The translations under genes and the position numbers were made by a program. DNA of 48,076 nt from FEB-35 sp050263095 (GTDB taxonomy: Bacteria; Desulfobacterota; Deferrimicrobia; Deferrimicrobiales; Deferrimicrobiaceae). Below are positions 40,170 through 48,076 of this stretch, piece by piece (position 1 is the first letter of the stretch; every line of letters begins with the position of its first letter). Below the pieces are notes generated by a model that saw nothing but the letters and a program-made list of their open reading frames with translations, did not search any database and was not told the DNA's origin. The stretch is taken from positions 1 through 48,076 of the forward strand of contig JBLNEW010000035.1 of assembly GCA_050263095.1 (NCBI GenBank), written 5' to 3'.

Positions 40170-40748
40170 GTGCTCAAGAATCCCGGTCGCAACGGCAGGC
40201 CGATGGAGGCGTCGGAGGAGGCCGACCTGTTCCGGTCCGCCTTCCCCGACGATTGGGAGCGGATGCTCGGCGTCGCGCGCGGGGAGGAGCGGGCCGACGC
40301 TGCGCGGACGGCGCGGTGGGAAGCCGCGGTGGAGATAGTCCGACGCGCTCTTTCGGCTCCCGGCTCCCTCCCCGAACCGATCCGGTCGGCGTCCGACGTG
40401 TTCGACCGATATCGCTACCTCCTTGCCGACTATCCGGTAGAGGTCTTTCTCGTCCTCCTGCTGGACGTAAAGAACCGGCGCATGCACGACATCCGCGTTT
40501 CCACCGGGATCCTGAACGGAAGCCTGATCCATCCGAGGGAGGTATTCGCACCCGCCGTCCGCGAACGTGCCGCGTCGGTCCTCCTGGTCCATAACCACCC
40601 AAGCGGCGATCCCGCTCCGAGTCCCGAGGACCGGGAGGTGACGAAGCGCCTCCGCTCGGCGGGCGGAATCGTGGGGATCGCGGTTCTCGATCATGTCATA
40701 ATAGGCGACGGTTCCTTCTACAGCTTCCGGGAGGAAGCGGACTGGTGA
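40170..40748 (+). CDS. RadC family JAB/MPN domain protein
   Basis: A 192-residue RadC-like protein. The MPN domain has the JAMM metal motif LVHNHPSGDPAPSPED, preceded by STGILNGSLIHPREVF and followed by GIAVLDHVIIGDGSFYSF. The N-terminal helical part (about 1-90) is short and poorly like the usual helix-hairpin-helix region. Despite the name, RadC proteins have no proven DNA repair role. The GTG at 40170 has AGGAGGGCAGGGG before it; ATG 40203 is an alternative. The stop overlaps the plsC start (GTGA). Confidence 0.87.
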   Translation: MLKNPGRNGRPMEASEEADLFRSAFPDDWERMLGVARGEERADAARTARWEAAVEIVRRALSAPGSLPEPIRSASDVFDRYRYLLADYPVEVFLVLLLDVKNRRMHDIRVSTGILNGSLIHPREVFAPAVRERAASVLLVHNHPSGDPAPSPEDREVTKRLRSAGGIVGIAVLDHVIIGDGSFYSFREEADW

Positions 40749-41515
40749 TATCGGGCGCCGTCAAGTCAATCGCGATTCTTCTTCACACCATCATCGGCTC
40801 GCTGGGCGCGTTCCTGTGCGGGGCGGTCGCGCGATCCGAGGCCGCCTCCGGCAGCGTCATGGAATGGTGGGGGAGGGGATTCATGCGTCTGGGCGGTTGG
40901 CGGATCCGTACGGAAGGGCTCGATCGCCTGCCGGAGGGAGGGGCCATCCTTGTGTCGAACCACCAGAGCCTCGTGGACATCCCGCTCTTTCTCGCGGCGT
41001 TCCCCAGGGAGATAAAGTTTCTCGCGAAGAAGGAGCTGGGGCAGATCCCGCTGTTCGGCAAGGCGATGCGATACGCCGGAAACCTTTTCATCGACCGCGA
41101 CGATCCCCGCGACGCCGTCAACCTCATGCGGGAAGCCGTCCGTCGGATCGGGAAGCGGCAGTTCGTCGTCGTGTTCCCCGAAGGGACGCGCAGCCCCGAC
41201 GGCGAAATAGGGGAATTCAAGCCGGGCGCGTTCTATATCGCCGCGAAGGCGGGCGCACCCGTTCTTCCGGTCTATATCGACGGCAGCCGCCATGCGCTGC
41301 CCAAAGGCTCCCTCCTTTTCCGCCCGGCCGAGATGGTCGTGCGCGTCCTGGAGCCGCTTTCCTCCGGAGGCGGCGGATTCTCCGACAGGCAATCGATGGC
41401 GGAGGAGGCGAGGCGGCGCATCCTCTCCGCGCGCGCGGAGGAGCGGGAAAGAGCCGCCGTGGCGGGCGGCGACAGCCGGCGAGGCGGCCGGCGCATCGAA
41501 GCCAGGGATGCCTGA
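40745..41515 (+). CDS. plsC: 1-acyl-sn-glycerol-3-phosphate acyltransferase PlsC
   Basis: A 256-residue membrane acyltransferase that converts lysophosphatidate to phosphatidate. An N-terminal hydrophobic helix is followed by the catalytic NHQSLVD (NHX4D), the FIDRDDP stretch, the substrate motif FPEGTRSPDG and VLPVYIDGS. The start is GTG at 40745, overlapping the radC stop. The last 40 or so residues are charged and unlike the family core. Confidence 0.93.
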   Translation: MISGAVKSIAILLHTIIGSLGAFLCGAVARSEAASGSVMEWWGRGFMRLGGWRIRTEGLDRLPEGGAILVSNHQSLVDIPLFLAAFPREIKFLAKKELGQIPLFGKAMRYAGNLFIDRDDPRDAVNLMREAVRRIGKRQFVVVFPEGTRSPDGEIGEFKPGAFYIAAKAGAPVLPVYIDGSRHALPKGSLLFRPAEMVVRVLEPLSSGGGGFSDRQSMAEEARRRILSARAEERERAAVAGGDSRRGGRRIEARDA

Positions 41516-41577
41516 GCGCGAGCAGGGAAGGCAAATCGTCGCGTTTTCATGATACCTTCTACGGTTGCGAGGTGAGG

Positions 41578-43230
41578 ATGCCGCTGCGGATCGTGCCGTT
41601 GGGAGGACTCGGGGAGATCGGGCTGAACTCCATGCTTTTCGACGACGGCGAGTCGTCCCTCCTGATCGACGCGGGCCTGATGTTTCCCGACGACACGATG
41701 CTGGGGGTCGACTACGTCATTCCCGATTTCGGAGTCCTGCGGGAGGTGGCGCCCCGGCTCGAAGGGGTCCTGCTCACGCACGGCCACGAGGACCACATAG
41801 GGGCGATTCCGTTCCTGCTCAAGGAATTCGACGTTCCGGTCCACGGAACTCCGCTGACGCTCGGCCTTCTCCGGCACCGCCTCGAAGAGCACGGCCTGGA
41901 CGGCGCGGCAAGGCTCGTCACGATCGGCAGGACCGGCCGGTTCCGCATGGGGGGATTCGACGTCGAGGCCTTCCCGTCCTGCCACAGCATCCCCGACGGC
42001 GTCGGATACATCCTGCGGTGCAGCGAAGGGGTCTTCGTCCACACCGGCGACTTCAAGATCGACCCGCGCCCGCCCGACGGCGTCCCGACCGGCATTGCCC
42101 GCCTCGCGCGCCTGGCTTCCGAGGAGGAAGTCACGGCGCTGTTCTCGGACTCCACCAACGTGGAGCGGGAGGGGCACAGCCTGCCGGAGGCGTTCGTGGA
42201 GGAAGCGCTGTCGGAGATCTTCGGGGACGCGCAGGGGCGCGTCATCGTCGCGATGTTCTCATCCAACATCCACCGCATCCAGGGGGTCCTCGCGGCCGCC
42301 GCCGGCCGCGGCCGCCGGGTCGCCCTCTGCGGCAGGAGCATGGTCCGAAACGTCGCCACCGCCCTGGAGCTCGGGTGCATGAAGCTGCCTCGTCCCGACA
42401 TCCTGCTTCCCGTCGAGGAGGCCGAGACGCTGCCCGAAAGGAGCGTCGTCGTGCTGACGACCGGGAGCCAGGGGGAGCCCCGCTCCGCGCTGACCCTGAT
42501 GGCGCTGGGCGAGCACAAGCACATCCGGGTACGCGGCGGCGACACCGCCGTCCTTTCCTCCAAGTTCATACCCGGCAACGAGCGGGCGATCGCCAGCGTG
42601 ATCAACCACCTGTTCCTAGCCGGCGCGGAGGTGCTCCACGAAAAGATCTCCGAGGTGCACGTCTCGGGCCACGCCAGCCGCGAGGAGCTGAAGTCGATGA
42701 TCGGGGCGGTGCGGCCAAGTTACTTTTTCCCGATCCACGGCGACCCCCGCTTCCTGTTCCGCCACAGGAGCCTTGCGCGGGAAATGGGCGTCCCGCACCC
42801 CGAGGTCGTCCTGAACGGCGAGATCCTGGAATTTTCGGGCGGGGAGATGTCGAGGGCCGGAAAGCTCGACGTCGGCCGGTTCTTCGTGGACGGCAAGGGC
42901 GTGGGCGACGTGGAAAGCCTTGTCTTGAAGGACCGGTACCAGCTCTCCCAGGTGGGCATGGTCATGGTCGTGCTCGCGCTGTCCTCCACGTCGGGCGAGA
43001 TCCTGTACGGCCCCGACATCGTGACGCGCGGCGTCGTCACGGAAAACGGCTCCGAGGCGAGCGTCGAGGAAGCAAGGCGGATCGTCCTCAAGACATGGGA
43101 GGAGAGCGGCGTCGAGTCGAGGAAAGACCTCACCGAGATCCAGACCGACATCCGGAAGGCGCTCAGAAGGTACTTCAACAAGCGTCTGGAGCGCAAGCCC
43201 GTGATCCTTCCGGTCGTGCTGGAGCTTTAG
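41578..43230 (+). CDS. rnj: Ribonuclease J
   Basis: A 550-residue metallo-beta-lactamase/beta-CASP nuclease with endo- and 5'-exonuclease activity on RNA. LGGLGEIGLNSMLF at the start, HGHEDHIGAI (H68, H70, D72, H73 bind the metals), HTGDFKID, SDSTNVE, the beta-CASP part and VSGHASREELK follow, with a C-terminal domain. The ATG at 41578 comes after GAGGTGAGG; a GTG at 41572 is possible. It is 62 bp after plsC and directly before ftsK. Confidence 0.95.
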   Translation: MPLRIVPLGGLGEIGLNSMLFDDGESSLLIDAGLMFPDDTMLGVDYVIPDFGVLREVAPRLEGVLLTHGHEDHIGAIPFLLKEFDVPVHGTPLTLGLLRHRLEEHGLDGAARLVTIGRTGRFRMGGFDVEAFPSCHSIPDGVGYILRCSEGVFVHTGDFKIDPRPPDGVPTGIARLARLASEEEVTALFSDSTNVEREGHSLPEAFVEEALSEIFGDAQGRVIVAMFSSNIHRIQGVLAAAAGRGRRVALCGRSMVRNVATALELGCMKLPRPDILLPVEEAETLPERSVVVLTTGSQGEPRSALTLMALGEHKHIRVRGGDTAVLSSKFIPGNERAIASVINHLFLAGAEVLHEKISEVHVSGHASREELKSMIGAVRPSYFFPIHGDPRFLFRHRSLAREMGVPHPEVVLNGEILEFSGGEMSRAGKLDVGRFFVDGKGVGDVESLVLKDRYQLSQVGMVMVVLALSSTSGEILYGPDIVTRGVVTENGSEASVEEARRIVLKTWEESGVESRKDLTEIQTDIRKALRRYFNKRLERKPVILPVVLEL

Positions 43231-43232
43231 CC

Positions 43233-45380
43233 ATGGCGGAGAAGATCCGGAGGGACGCCCTGGCCATCCTGTTCCTTACCATAGGCATCTTCCTTACGGT
43301 GGCCCTGGTTTCCTTCCACCAGGTCGATCCTTCCCTCTCCGCCTGGAGCTCCGGGGCGGGAGGCGTGCGTAACTGGGGTGGATGGGTGGGCGCCATCCTA
43401 TCGGACCTGCTCCTGCAGCTTTTCGGCATCGGCGCCATCGGATTTCCCGCGCTGTGCCTTGCGCTTGCCTTCTGGACATTCCGGGGGGAAGGGATATCCG
43501 GGAAATGGGGCCGGGCGGCCGGCGGGTTGATAGCCGTCTGCTGCCTTCTCGGGATCTTGAGCTTCTTCACCGGCCACATACGTATTCTCGACCAGGACAT
43601 TTTCATTCCCGGGATCGTGGGATACCTGCTGGGAGTCAATTTCTTCGGCAAGCTGCTCAACCCGGTGGGCGGGCTCCTCTGCCTTTCGGCGCTCCTTCTG
43701 TTTTCCCTCATGCTGTTCACCGGGCTGCCGCTCTCGGGCATGCCCTCCCTCTGGCGGCGGAAGACGAGCCCCGAGAAGGTCCGCGCCATGGTCAAGGAGA
43801 GGCTGTCGCCGAAGGAGGAGTGGGAGCCGTCGAGTCCGCAGCCGGAGCCGCAGAAGGAGGCGCCTCCCCCGCGCATAGTCGCGCCGTCCCCCGCCCCCGC
43901 CGAAACCGCAAAGGCGGCATGGGCGGCGGGCAAGGAGTTCGTGCTCCCTTCGCTGGAGCTGCTGGAGCCCGCCGAGGCTGGGGGAAACGGCGCAGACGAG
44001 GAATCCCTCCACAGGAACGCCGAAACCCTGATCGAAAAACTCGCCCAGTACGGGATCGAAGGGTCGATAACCGAGATCCGTACCGGCCCTCTCGTCACTA
44101 CGTACGAGTTCCGGCCGGCGCCGGGGATAAAGGCGAACAAGGTAGTGGCCATGGCCGGCGACCTGGCCCTCGCTATGCGGTGCGAGTCGGTCCGGGTAGT
44201 GCCGAACATCCCCGGGAAGGGAGTGATGGGTTTCGAGATCCCCAACGAGGGGCGCGCGCGCATCATGCTCCGGGAGATCCTCGGGAGCAGGGCTTACGCC
44301 GAGTCCGAGGCGACGCTGTCCCTGGCCCTCGGGAAGGACATATTCGGGGAGCCGGTCGTCCGGGACCTCTCGAAGATGCCGCACCTGCTTATCGCCGGCG
44401 CCACCGGGTCGGGGAAGAGCGTGGCGCTGCATACCATGATCCTGTCGATCCTGTTCCGCGCGACGCCCGAAGAGGTAAGGTTCATAATGGTAGATCCCAA
44501 GATGCTCGAACTCACGCCGTACGAAGGGATCCCCCACCTCTACCACAGCGTTCTCACGCAGCCGAAGGAGGCGGGGCAGGTGCTCAAGTGGGCGGTAGGG
44601 GAGATGACAGGCCGCTATCAGCTCATGCAGGAGAACGGCGTCCGCCACATCGACGCGTACAATCAGCTGGTCGAGAAGCGCTCGCGCTCCGCGTTCCGCC
44701 CGAAAACGCGGAACGGCGAGGGGGAGGAGCTGGCGCGCCTTCCTTATATAGTGATCGTGATCGACGAGCTGGCGGATCTCGTCATGACCACCGCGTCCCG
44801 GAGAGAGGTCGAAGACACGATAACCCGCCTGACCCAGATGGCGAGGGCGGCAGGGATCCACCTGATCTTCGCGACCCAGAGGCCCTCCGTCGACGTGCTC
44901 ACGGGCGTGATAAAGGCGAACTTCCCCGCGCGGATCTCCTTCAAGGTGGCGTCCCAGTACGATTCCAGGACGATCCTCGAGCAGTCCGGCGCGGAAACGC
45001 TTCTGGGATTCGGGGACATGCTCTTCCTCCAGCCTGGCGTCGGCGGGATCCTTCGCCTCCACGGCCCGTACGTCGGGGAGGGGGAGATCCAGCGCGTCGT
45101 CGACCACCTTCGCGCCCAGGGGGCCCCGGTCTACGAGCCCTCGATCACCGTCCAGGCGCCGGAAGAGGAGCCCGACCCTTCGCGGGACGAGAAATTCGAC
45201 GCCGCCGTCGAGGAGGTCGTGCGGGCCGGGCGCGCCTCCGTTTCGCTTCTGCAGCGCAGGCTGCAGATCGGCTTCAACCGGGCGGCGAGGATCATCGAGG
45301 AGATGGAGCGGCAGGGCATCGTGGGTCCTTCGGAAGGGGGGAAGCCGCGGGAGGTCTACGCAACTCGCAAAGAGCCATGA
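43233..45380 (+). CDS. ftsK: DNA translocase FtsK
   Basis: A 715-residue division-site DNA pump. Four hydrophobic helices (about 10-32, 52-75, 90-108 and 130-175) anchor it; a proline-rich linker (about 205-235) is short compared with E. coli. The alpha/beta motor has Walker A GATGSGKS (K395), Walker B VIVIDELADLVM and RAAGIHLIFATQRPSVDV; the C-terminal winged-helix gamma domain (SLLQRRLQIGFNRAARIIEEME) reads KOPS sites and activates XerCD. The ATG at 43233 is 2 bp after rnj; GGAG lies upstream. Confidence 0.97.
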   Translation: MAEKIRRDALAILFLTIGIFLTVALVSFHQVDPSLSAWSSGAGGVRNWGGWVGAILSDLLLQLFGIGAIGFPALCLALAFWTFRGEGISGKWGRAAGGLIAVCCLLGILSFFTGHIRILDQDIFIPGIVGYLLGVNFFGKLLNPVGGLLCLSALLLFSLMLFTGLPLSGMPSLWRRKTSPEKVRAMVKERLSPKEEWEPSSPQPEPQKEAPPPRIVAPSPAPAETAKAAWAAGKEFVLPSLELLEPAEAGGNGADEESLHRNAETLIEKLAQYGIEGSITEIRTGPLVTTYEFRPAPGIKANKVVAMAGDLALAMRCESVRVVPNIPGKGVMGFEIPNEGRARIMLREILGSRAYAESEATLSLALGKDIFGEPVVRDLSKMPHLLIAGATGSGKSVALHTMILSILFRATPEEVRFIMVDPKMLELTPYEGIPHLYHSVLTQPKEAGQVLKWAVGEMTGRYQLMQENGVRHIDAYNQLVEKRSRSAFRPKTRNGEGEELARLPYIVIVIDELADLVMTTASRREVEDTITRLTQMARAAGIHLIFATQRPSVDVLTGVIKANFPARISFKVASQYDSRTILEQSGAETLLGFGDMLFLQPGVGGILRLHGPYVGEGEIQRVVDHLRAQGAPVYEPSITVQAPEEEPDPSRDEKFDAAVEEVVRAGRASVSLLQRRLQIGFNRAARIIEEMERQGIVGPSEGGKPREVYATRKEP

Positions 45381-45982
45381 TCAAGGCCGTCATCTTCGAT
45401 TTCGGGAACGTGATCTGCGCGTTCGACAACGGTAGATTCCTGCGGAGCCTGCTGCCGCATACGGACCTGCGATTCGAGGACCTGAAGGATGCCATATACG
45501 GCTCCGACCTGCCGAACCTGTACGAAACCGGCCTCATTTCCTCGGAGGAATTCTTCCGCCGGGCGGCCCGAACAGGAAACCTGTCGATTTCCCGGGAAGA
45601 TTTTTTCCGGGCCTTTACGGATATTTTCACCCCCATCCCCGGCACGTTCGGACTTATCCGGGACCTCAAGAAAACCTACAAGGTCGGTCTGTTGTCGAAT
45701 ACGAACGAATGGCACTATGAGCGGTACTTCAAGACCGTGGAGGTATTGCCCCTGTTCGACTCCGTCACGCTCTCCTTCGTAGTCAAGGAAATGAAGCCGG
45801 GCGCGAAAATCTATCTCGATGCGGTCGGGAAGCTCCAGGTTCGCCCGGAGGAATGCGCCTACATCGACGACATCGAGGCTTATGCCGAAGGGGCCCGGCG
45901 GCTGGGGATGCAGGGTATCCGCTATCTCTCCCACCCGGCATTGCTTAAATCCCTGGAGGCCATCGGCGTCCGCGTTCCTTGA
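45377..45982 (+). CDS. HAD superfamily phosphatase (subfamily IA)
   Basis: A 201-residue HAD hydrolase, YihX-like. Motif I is VIFDFGNVIC, with G-N in place of the second aspartate, which is common in this subfamily; motif II is LLSNTNEWH, motif III the lysine in EMKPGAKIYL, and motif IV YIDDIEAYAEGAR. YihX itself hydrolyses glucose 1-phosphate; no substrate can be read here. Its ATG overlaps the ftsK stop (ATGA). Confidence 0.85.
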   Translation: MIKAVIFDFGNVICAFDNGRFLRSLLPHTDLRFEDLKDAIYGSDLPNLYETGLISSEEFFRRAARTGNLSISREDFFRAFTDIFTPIPGTFGLIRDLKKTYKVGLLSNTNEWHYERYFKTVEVLPLFDSVTLSFVVKEMKPGAKIYLDAVGKLQVRPEECAYIDDIEAYAEGARRLGMQGIRYLSHPALLKSLEAIGVRVP

Positions 45983-46070
45983 GATGCTCAGTGGCAATGC
46001 CGGCAGGCGAAATCAAGGCTTGGTGTAAAATGAAAGGGATTATTTTCTAGAAAAGGAGCGGGCTTCGTTT

Positions 46071-46736
46071 ATGCGTTCACCGGCACGGGCCGCGGTTGCG
46101 GCCCTCTTTCTTTTTCTGGCGGCCGCCGCAGCGAACGCGGAGCCCGTGAAGAACGGGGAGGAACTGCTGCGAAGGGTCGCCCGCAAGTACGCGTCGGCCG
46201 GGACCTTTTCCGCGAAGTTCCGCCAGGAGGTCCCCCTGCAGAACCTGGGGATCGTCCGCAAGGCCTCCGGGCAGGTCTTCTTCGAGCGGCCGCTCAAGAT
46301 GCGCTGGGACTACCGCGGAGGGGACGGGCAGATCTTCCTCGCGGACGGCGAATACCTGTATTTCCGGCCGGCGGATTCCCCGCAGGTTTTCAGGCGGAAG
46401 GTGGACGAGAAATCGCTCGGCGGGAAGGTCCCGCTCCTGCTGCTCTTCGGCAAGGGGGAGATAACGGAACTGTTCCGTGTGGAGGAAGCCGTCACGCGAA
46501 AGGGAGGCGGGGAAACCGCCCTGCGGCTCGTCCCTCGCGGCGACGGCGCGCCGGAAGTGCGCCGTGTCGACCTGGTGGTCGGTAACAATGACCTGCTGGT
46601 GCGGGAGGTCCACATCTACGACCGGATGGGCGGAGCGAATCACATTTACCTGGAAGGGACGGCGCTCGATCCTGCACTGCCGCCGGGGATGTTCCGTTTC
46701 CGGAAACCCTCGGGGGTGGAGGTGGTCGACGGATGA
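46071..46736 (+). CDS. lolA: Outer membrane lipoprotein carrier protein LolA
   Basis: A 221-residue periplasmic carrier that takes lipoproteins from LolCDE to the outer membrane. A clear signal peptide (basic start, then AAVAALFLFLAAAAANAEP) is followed by the LolA fold: FSAKFRQEVPLQNLGIVRKASGQVFFERPLKMRWDY, then IFLADGEYLYFRPAD. The ATG has AAGGAG about 12 bp upstream. The ftsK-lolA-rimO order recalls Geobacter. The stop overlaps the rimO start. Confidence 0.92.
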   Translation: MRSPARAAVAALFLFLAAAAANAEPVKNGEELLRRVARKYASAGTFSAKFRQEVPLQNLGIVRKASGQVFFERPLKMRWDYRGGDGQIFLADGEYLYFRPADSPQVFRRKVDEKSLGGKVPLLLLFGKGEITELFRVEEAVTRKGGGETALRLVPRGDGAPEVRRVDLVVGNNDLLVREVHIYDRMGGANHIYLEGTALDPALPPGMFRFRKPSGVEVVDG

Positions 46737-48076
46737 TGCAGTGCAACTCCACCACGGTGCGCATAGTGACTCTCGGCTGCGCGAAGAACACGGTGGACAC
46801 GGAGGTGATGGCGGGCCTTCTCGCGGAAGAGGGGTGCCGCGTCGTCTCCTCCGGCCGCGCGGACGTGGCGATCGTAAACACCTGCGGATTCATCAGGGAC
46901 GCGAAGGAGGAATCGATCGGGGAGATACTGGCCTGGGGACGGGCCAAGGAGAGGGGCAGGATCCGCAGGCTGGTAGTGGCAGGCTGCATGGCGACGAGAT
47001 ACCGGGACGACCTTCCCAAGCTTCTTCCGGAAGTCGACCTGTTCGTCGGTCCCGGCGACCTTCCGGACCTTCCGGGCCTGATACGCGGGATGTTCGAGGG
47101 CGATGTCGCACGCAGCCACGTCGTGGAACGAACGTACGACGAAAAGCATTACCGGAGCCGGGTTTCCGGAGAAGGGACAGCCTCGGCGTTCCTGAAGATA
47201 CTGGAAGGCTGCGACAACCGCTGCTCATACTGCACTATCCCCATGATACGGGGGCCGCTGAAAAGCAGGTCCAGCGAATCCGTACTTGCCGAGGCACGGA
47301 TGCTCGTCCGCCGGGGAGCGCGCGAGATCAACCTGATCGGCCAGGACATCACATCGTACGGTGCCGACCGGGGGGAGAAGCGGGCGCTTGCGCGCCTCGT
47401 CAGGGAGATCTGCGCGATCCGCGGGATCAGGTGGGTGAGGCTGCTGTACCTGTACCCGGGAAGGATCGACGAATCGATGATCGATCTCCTGGGATCGGAA
47501 AAGAAGGTCTGCCGCTACCTGGACATTCCAGTCCAGCACATAGACGCCGGAGTTCTGGCAAGGATGGGAAGACGTTATTCGCCGGACGACGTCCTCGAGC
47601 TGGTCGCCCGGCTGCGGGCGCGGCTTCCGGGGATATTCCTGCGGACTTCCCTTATCGTCGGGTTTCCCGGCGAGACGTCGAAGGCGTTCGACGCTCTGCT
47701 CCGCTTCGTTCACGAGACGCGGTGGGACTACCTGGGTGTCTTCCCGTATTCACGCGAGGACGGGACTCCGGCCTACACGATGCGTCCCCAGGTGCCGGAA
47801 GGCGTGAAGCGGGAGCGCGCGCGCATCGTCCAGAGCGCCCAGGCGGACATACTTGCCGGCAGAAACGCAGCCATGTCGGGCAAAATCGTGGAGGTTCTTG
47901 TCGAAAAGACGATAGGCAGGGGGCGAGCGGTGGGGCGCCACCGGGGGCAGGCGCCGGAAGTGGACGGGAACGTCTTCCTGGCCGGATACGCCGGGCCCGC
48001 GGGCCGATTGTGCCGGTCGCTGGTAACCGGATCGCGCGAATGGGACCTGTTCGCAAGACCGGTCGGTAAAACAGGT
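46733..48076 (+). CDS. rimO: Ribosomal protein S12 methylthiotransferase RimO (3' end outside window)
   Basis: A radical SAM methylthiotransferase that modifies Asp89 of S12. 448 codons are present and the frame is open at the window end, so only a few residues should be missing. The N-terminal cluster cysteines are C16 (VTLGCAKNTVDTE, the RimO form), C51 (NTCGFI) and C85 (AGCMA); the SAM motif is C160-x3-C164-x2-C167 (GCDNRCSYCTIP). A C-terminal TRAM domain starts near 380 (VEVLVEKTIGRGRAVGRH). ATG 46733 overlaps the lolA stop; an adjacent second ATG at 46736 is equivalent. Confidence 0.95.
   Translation, partial: MMQCNSTTVRIVTLGCAKNTVDTEVMAGLLAEEGCRVVSSGRADVAIVNTCGFIRDAKEESIGEILAWGRAKERGRIRRLVVAGCMATRYRDDLPKLLPEVDLFVGPGDLPDLPGLIRGMFEGDVARSHVVERTYDEKHYRSRVSGEGTASAFLKILEGCDNRCSYCTIPMIRGPLKSRSSESVLAEARMLVRRGAREINLIGQDITSYGADRGEKRALARLVREICAIRGIRWVRLLYLYPGRIDESMIDLLGSEKKVCRYLDIPVQHIDAGVLARMGRRYSPDDVLELVARLRARLPGIFLRTSLIVGFPGETSKAFDALLRFVHETRWDYLGVFPYSREDGTPAYTMRPQVPEGVKRERARIVQSAQADILAGRNAAMSGKIVEVLVEKTIGRGRAVGRHRGQAPEVDGNVFLAGYAGPAGRLCRSLVTGSREWDLFARPVGKTG

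Noticed and set aside
41565..43232. Upstream extension of the ftsK frame through the RNase J gene
   Set aside because: The frame stays open by composition only; FtsK similarity starts at ATG 43233 with its own ribosome site.

Overview
The window is a densely packed, G+C-rich bacterial chromosome segment of about 48 kb from a Gram-negative, double-membrane organism. It carries LolA, an Mla/MCE lipid transporter, an LPS-type heptose adenylyltransferase and a LapB-like protein. The gene orders rplU-rpmA-obgE-proB-proA-nadD-rsfS, purH-purD-purE and rnj-ftsK-lolA-rimO, together with heavy GTG/TTG start use, recall Geobacter-like Desulfuromonadia or other former Deltaproteobacteria. That placement is an inference from memory of gene order, not a computed result. 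No plasmid, phage, transposase or CRISPR array was seen.

Left edge (1-3.8 kb): a tRNA-Leu(CAA) with its own promoter and terminator, flanked by short copies of its own 3' end, then a large hybrid sensor histidine kinase and a CvpA-like membrane protein. From 3.7 to 9.1 kb, on the minus strand, lies a thiamine operon: sigma70-type promoter, TPP riboswitch with intrinsic terminator, a radical SAM enzyme in the ThiH position that carries the extra C-terminal cysteine motif of HydG, then thiS, thiG, thiE, thiC and a PD-(D/E)XK nuclease-fold gene of unknown role.

From 9.2 to 20.5 kb on the plus strand, a long run of tightly packed genes covers alanine racemase, an Mla-type lipid transporter (permease, ATPase and an MCE protein with an unusual C-terminal extension), purine synthesis (purH, purD, purE), a DUF89 phosphatase-like protein, a TsaC/YrdC t6A protein, a DUF1015 protein and a TrmN6-like methyltransferase. 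At 20.5-24.8 kb sit a DciA-like gene coupled to an unknown small membrane protein, then, divergently, a DUF3343 gene, a LysM lytic transglycosylase and a cysteine desulfurase-like gene that appears to start at CTG.

From 33.3 down to 24.7 kb the minus strand carries an apparent eleven-gene supra-operon driven by an excellent TTGACA-N17-TATATT promoter: rplU, rpmA, obgE, proB, proA, nadD, rsfS, a LapA-LapB fusion, comF, a nitrilase-superfamily gene and an rfaE2-type gene nested over the end of the nitrilase. Divergent from it is a flavoprotein gene with a 19-bp perfect palindrome upstream. From 40.1 down to 34.4 kb, also on the minus strand, lie the MoxR/DUF58/transglutaminase trio and a YifB/ComM ATPase. 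From 40.2 kb to the right edge on the plus strand lie radC, plsC, RNase J, ftsK, a HAD phosphatase, lolA and rimO, the last open at the window end.

Most genes are ordinary housekeeping genes. The points most worth a second look are the HydG-like enzyme in the thiamine operon, the LapA-LapB fusion, the MCE protein with a beta-rich tail, the nuclease-fold gene at the end of the thi operon, the DUF3343/cysteine desulfurase pair, the DciA/membrane-protein pair, the non-canonical or nested starts (CTG, ATA, SD-GTG over an A9 slippery run), and the duplicated tRNA-Leu tail.
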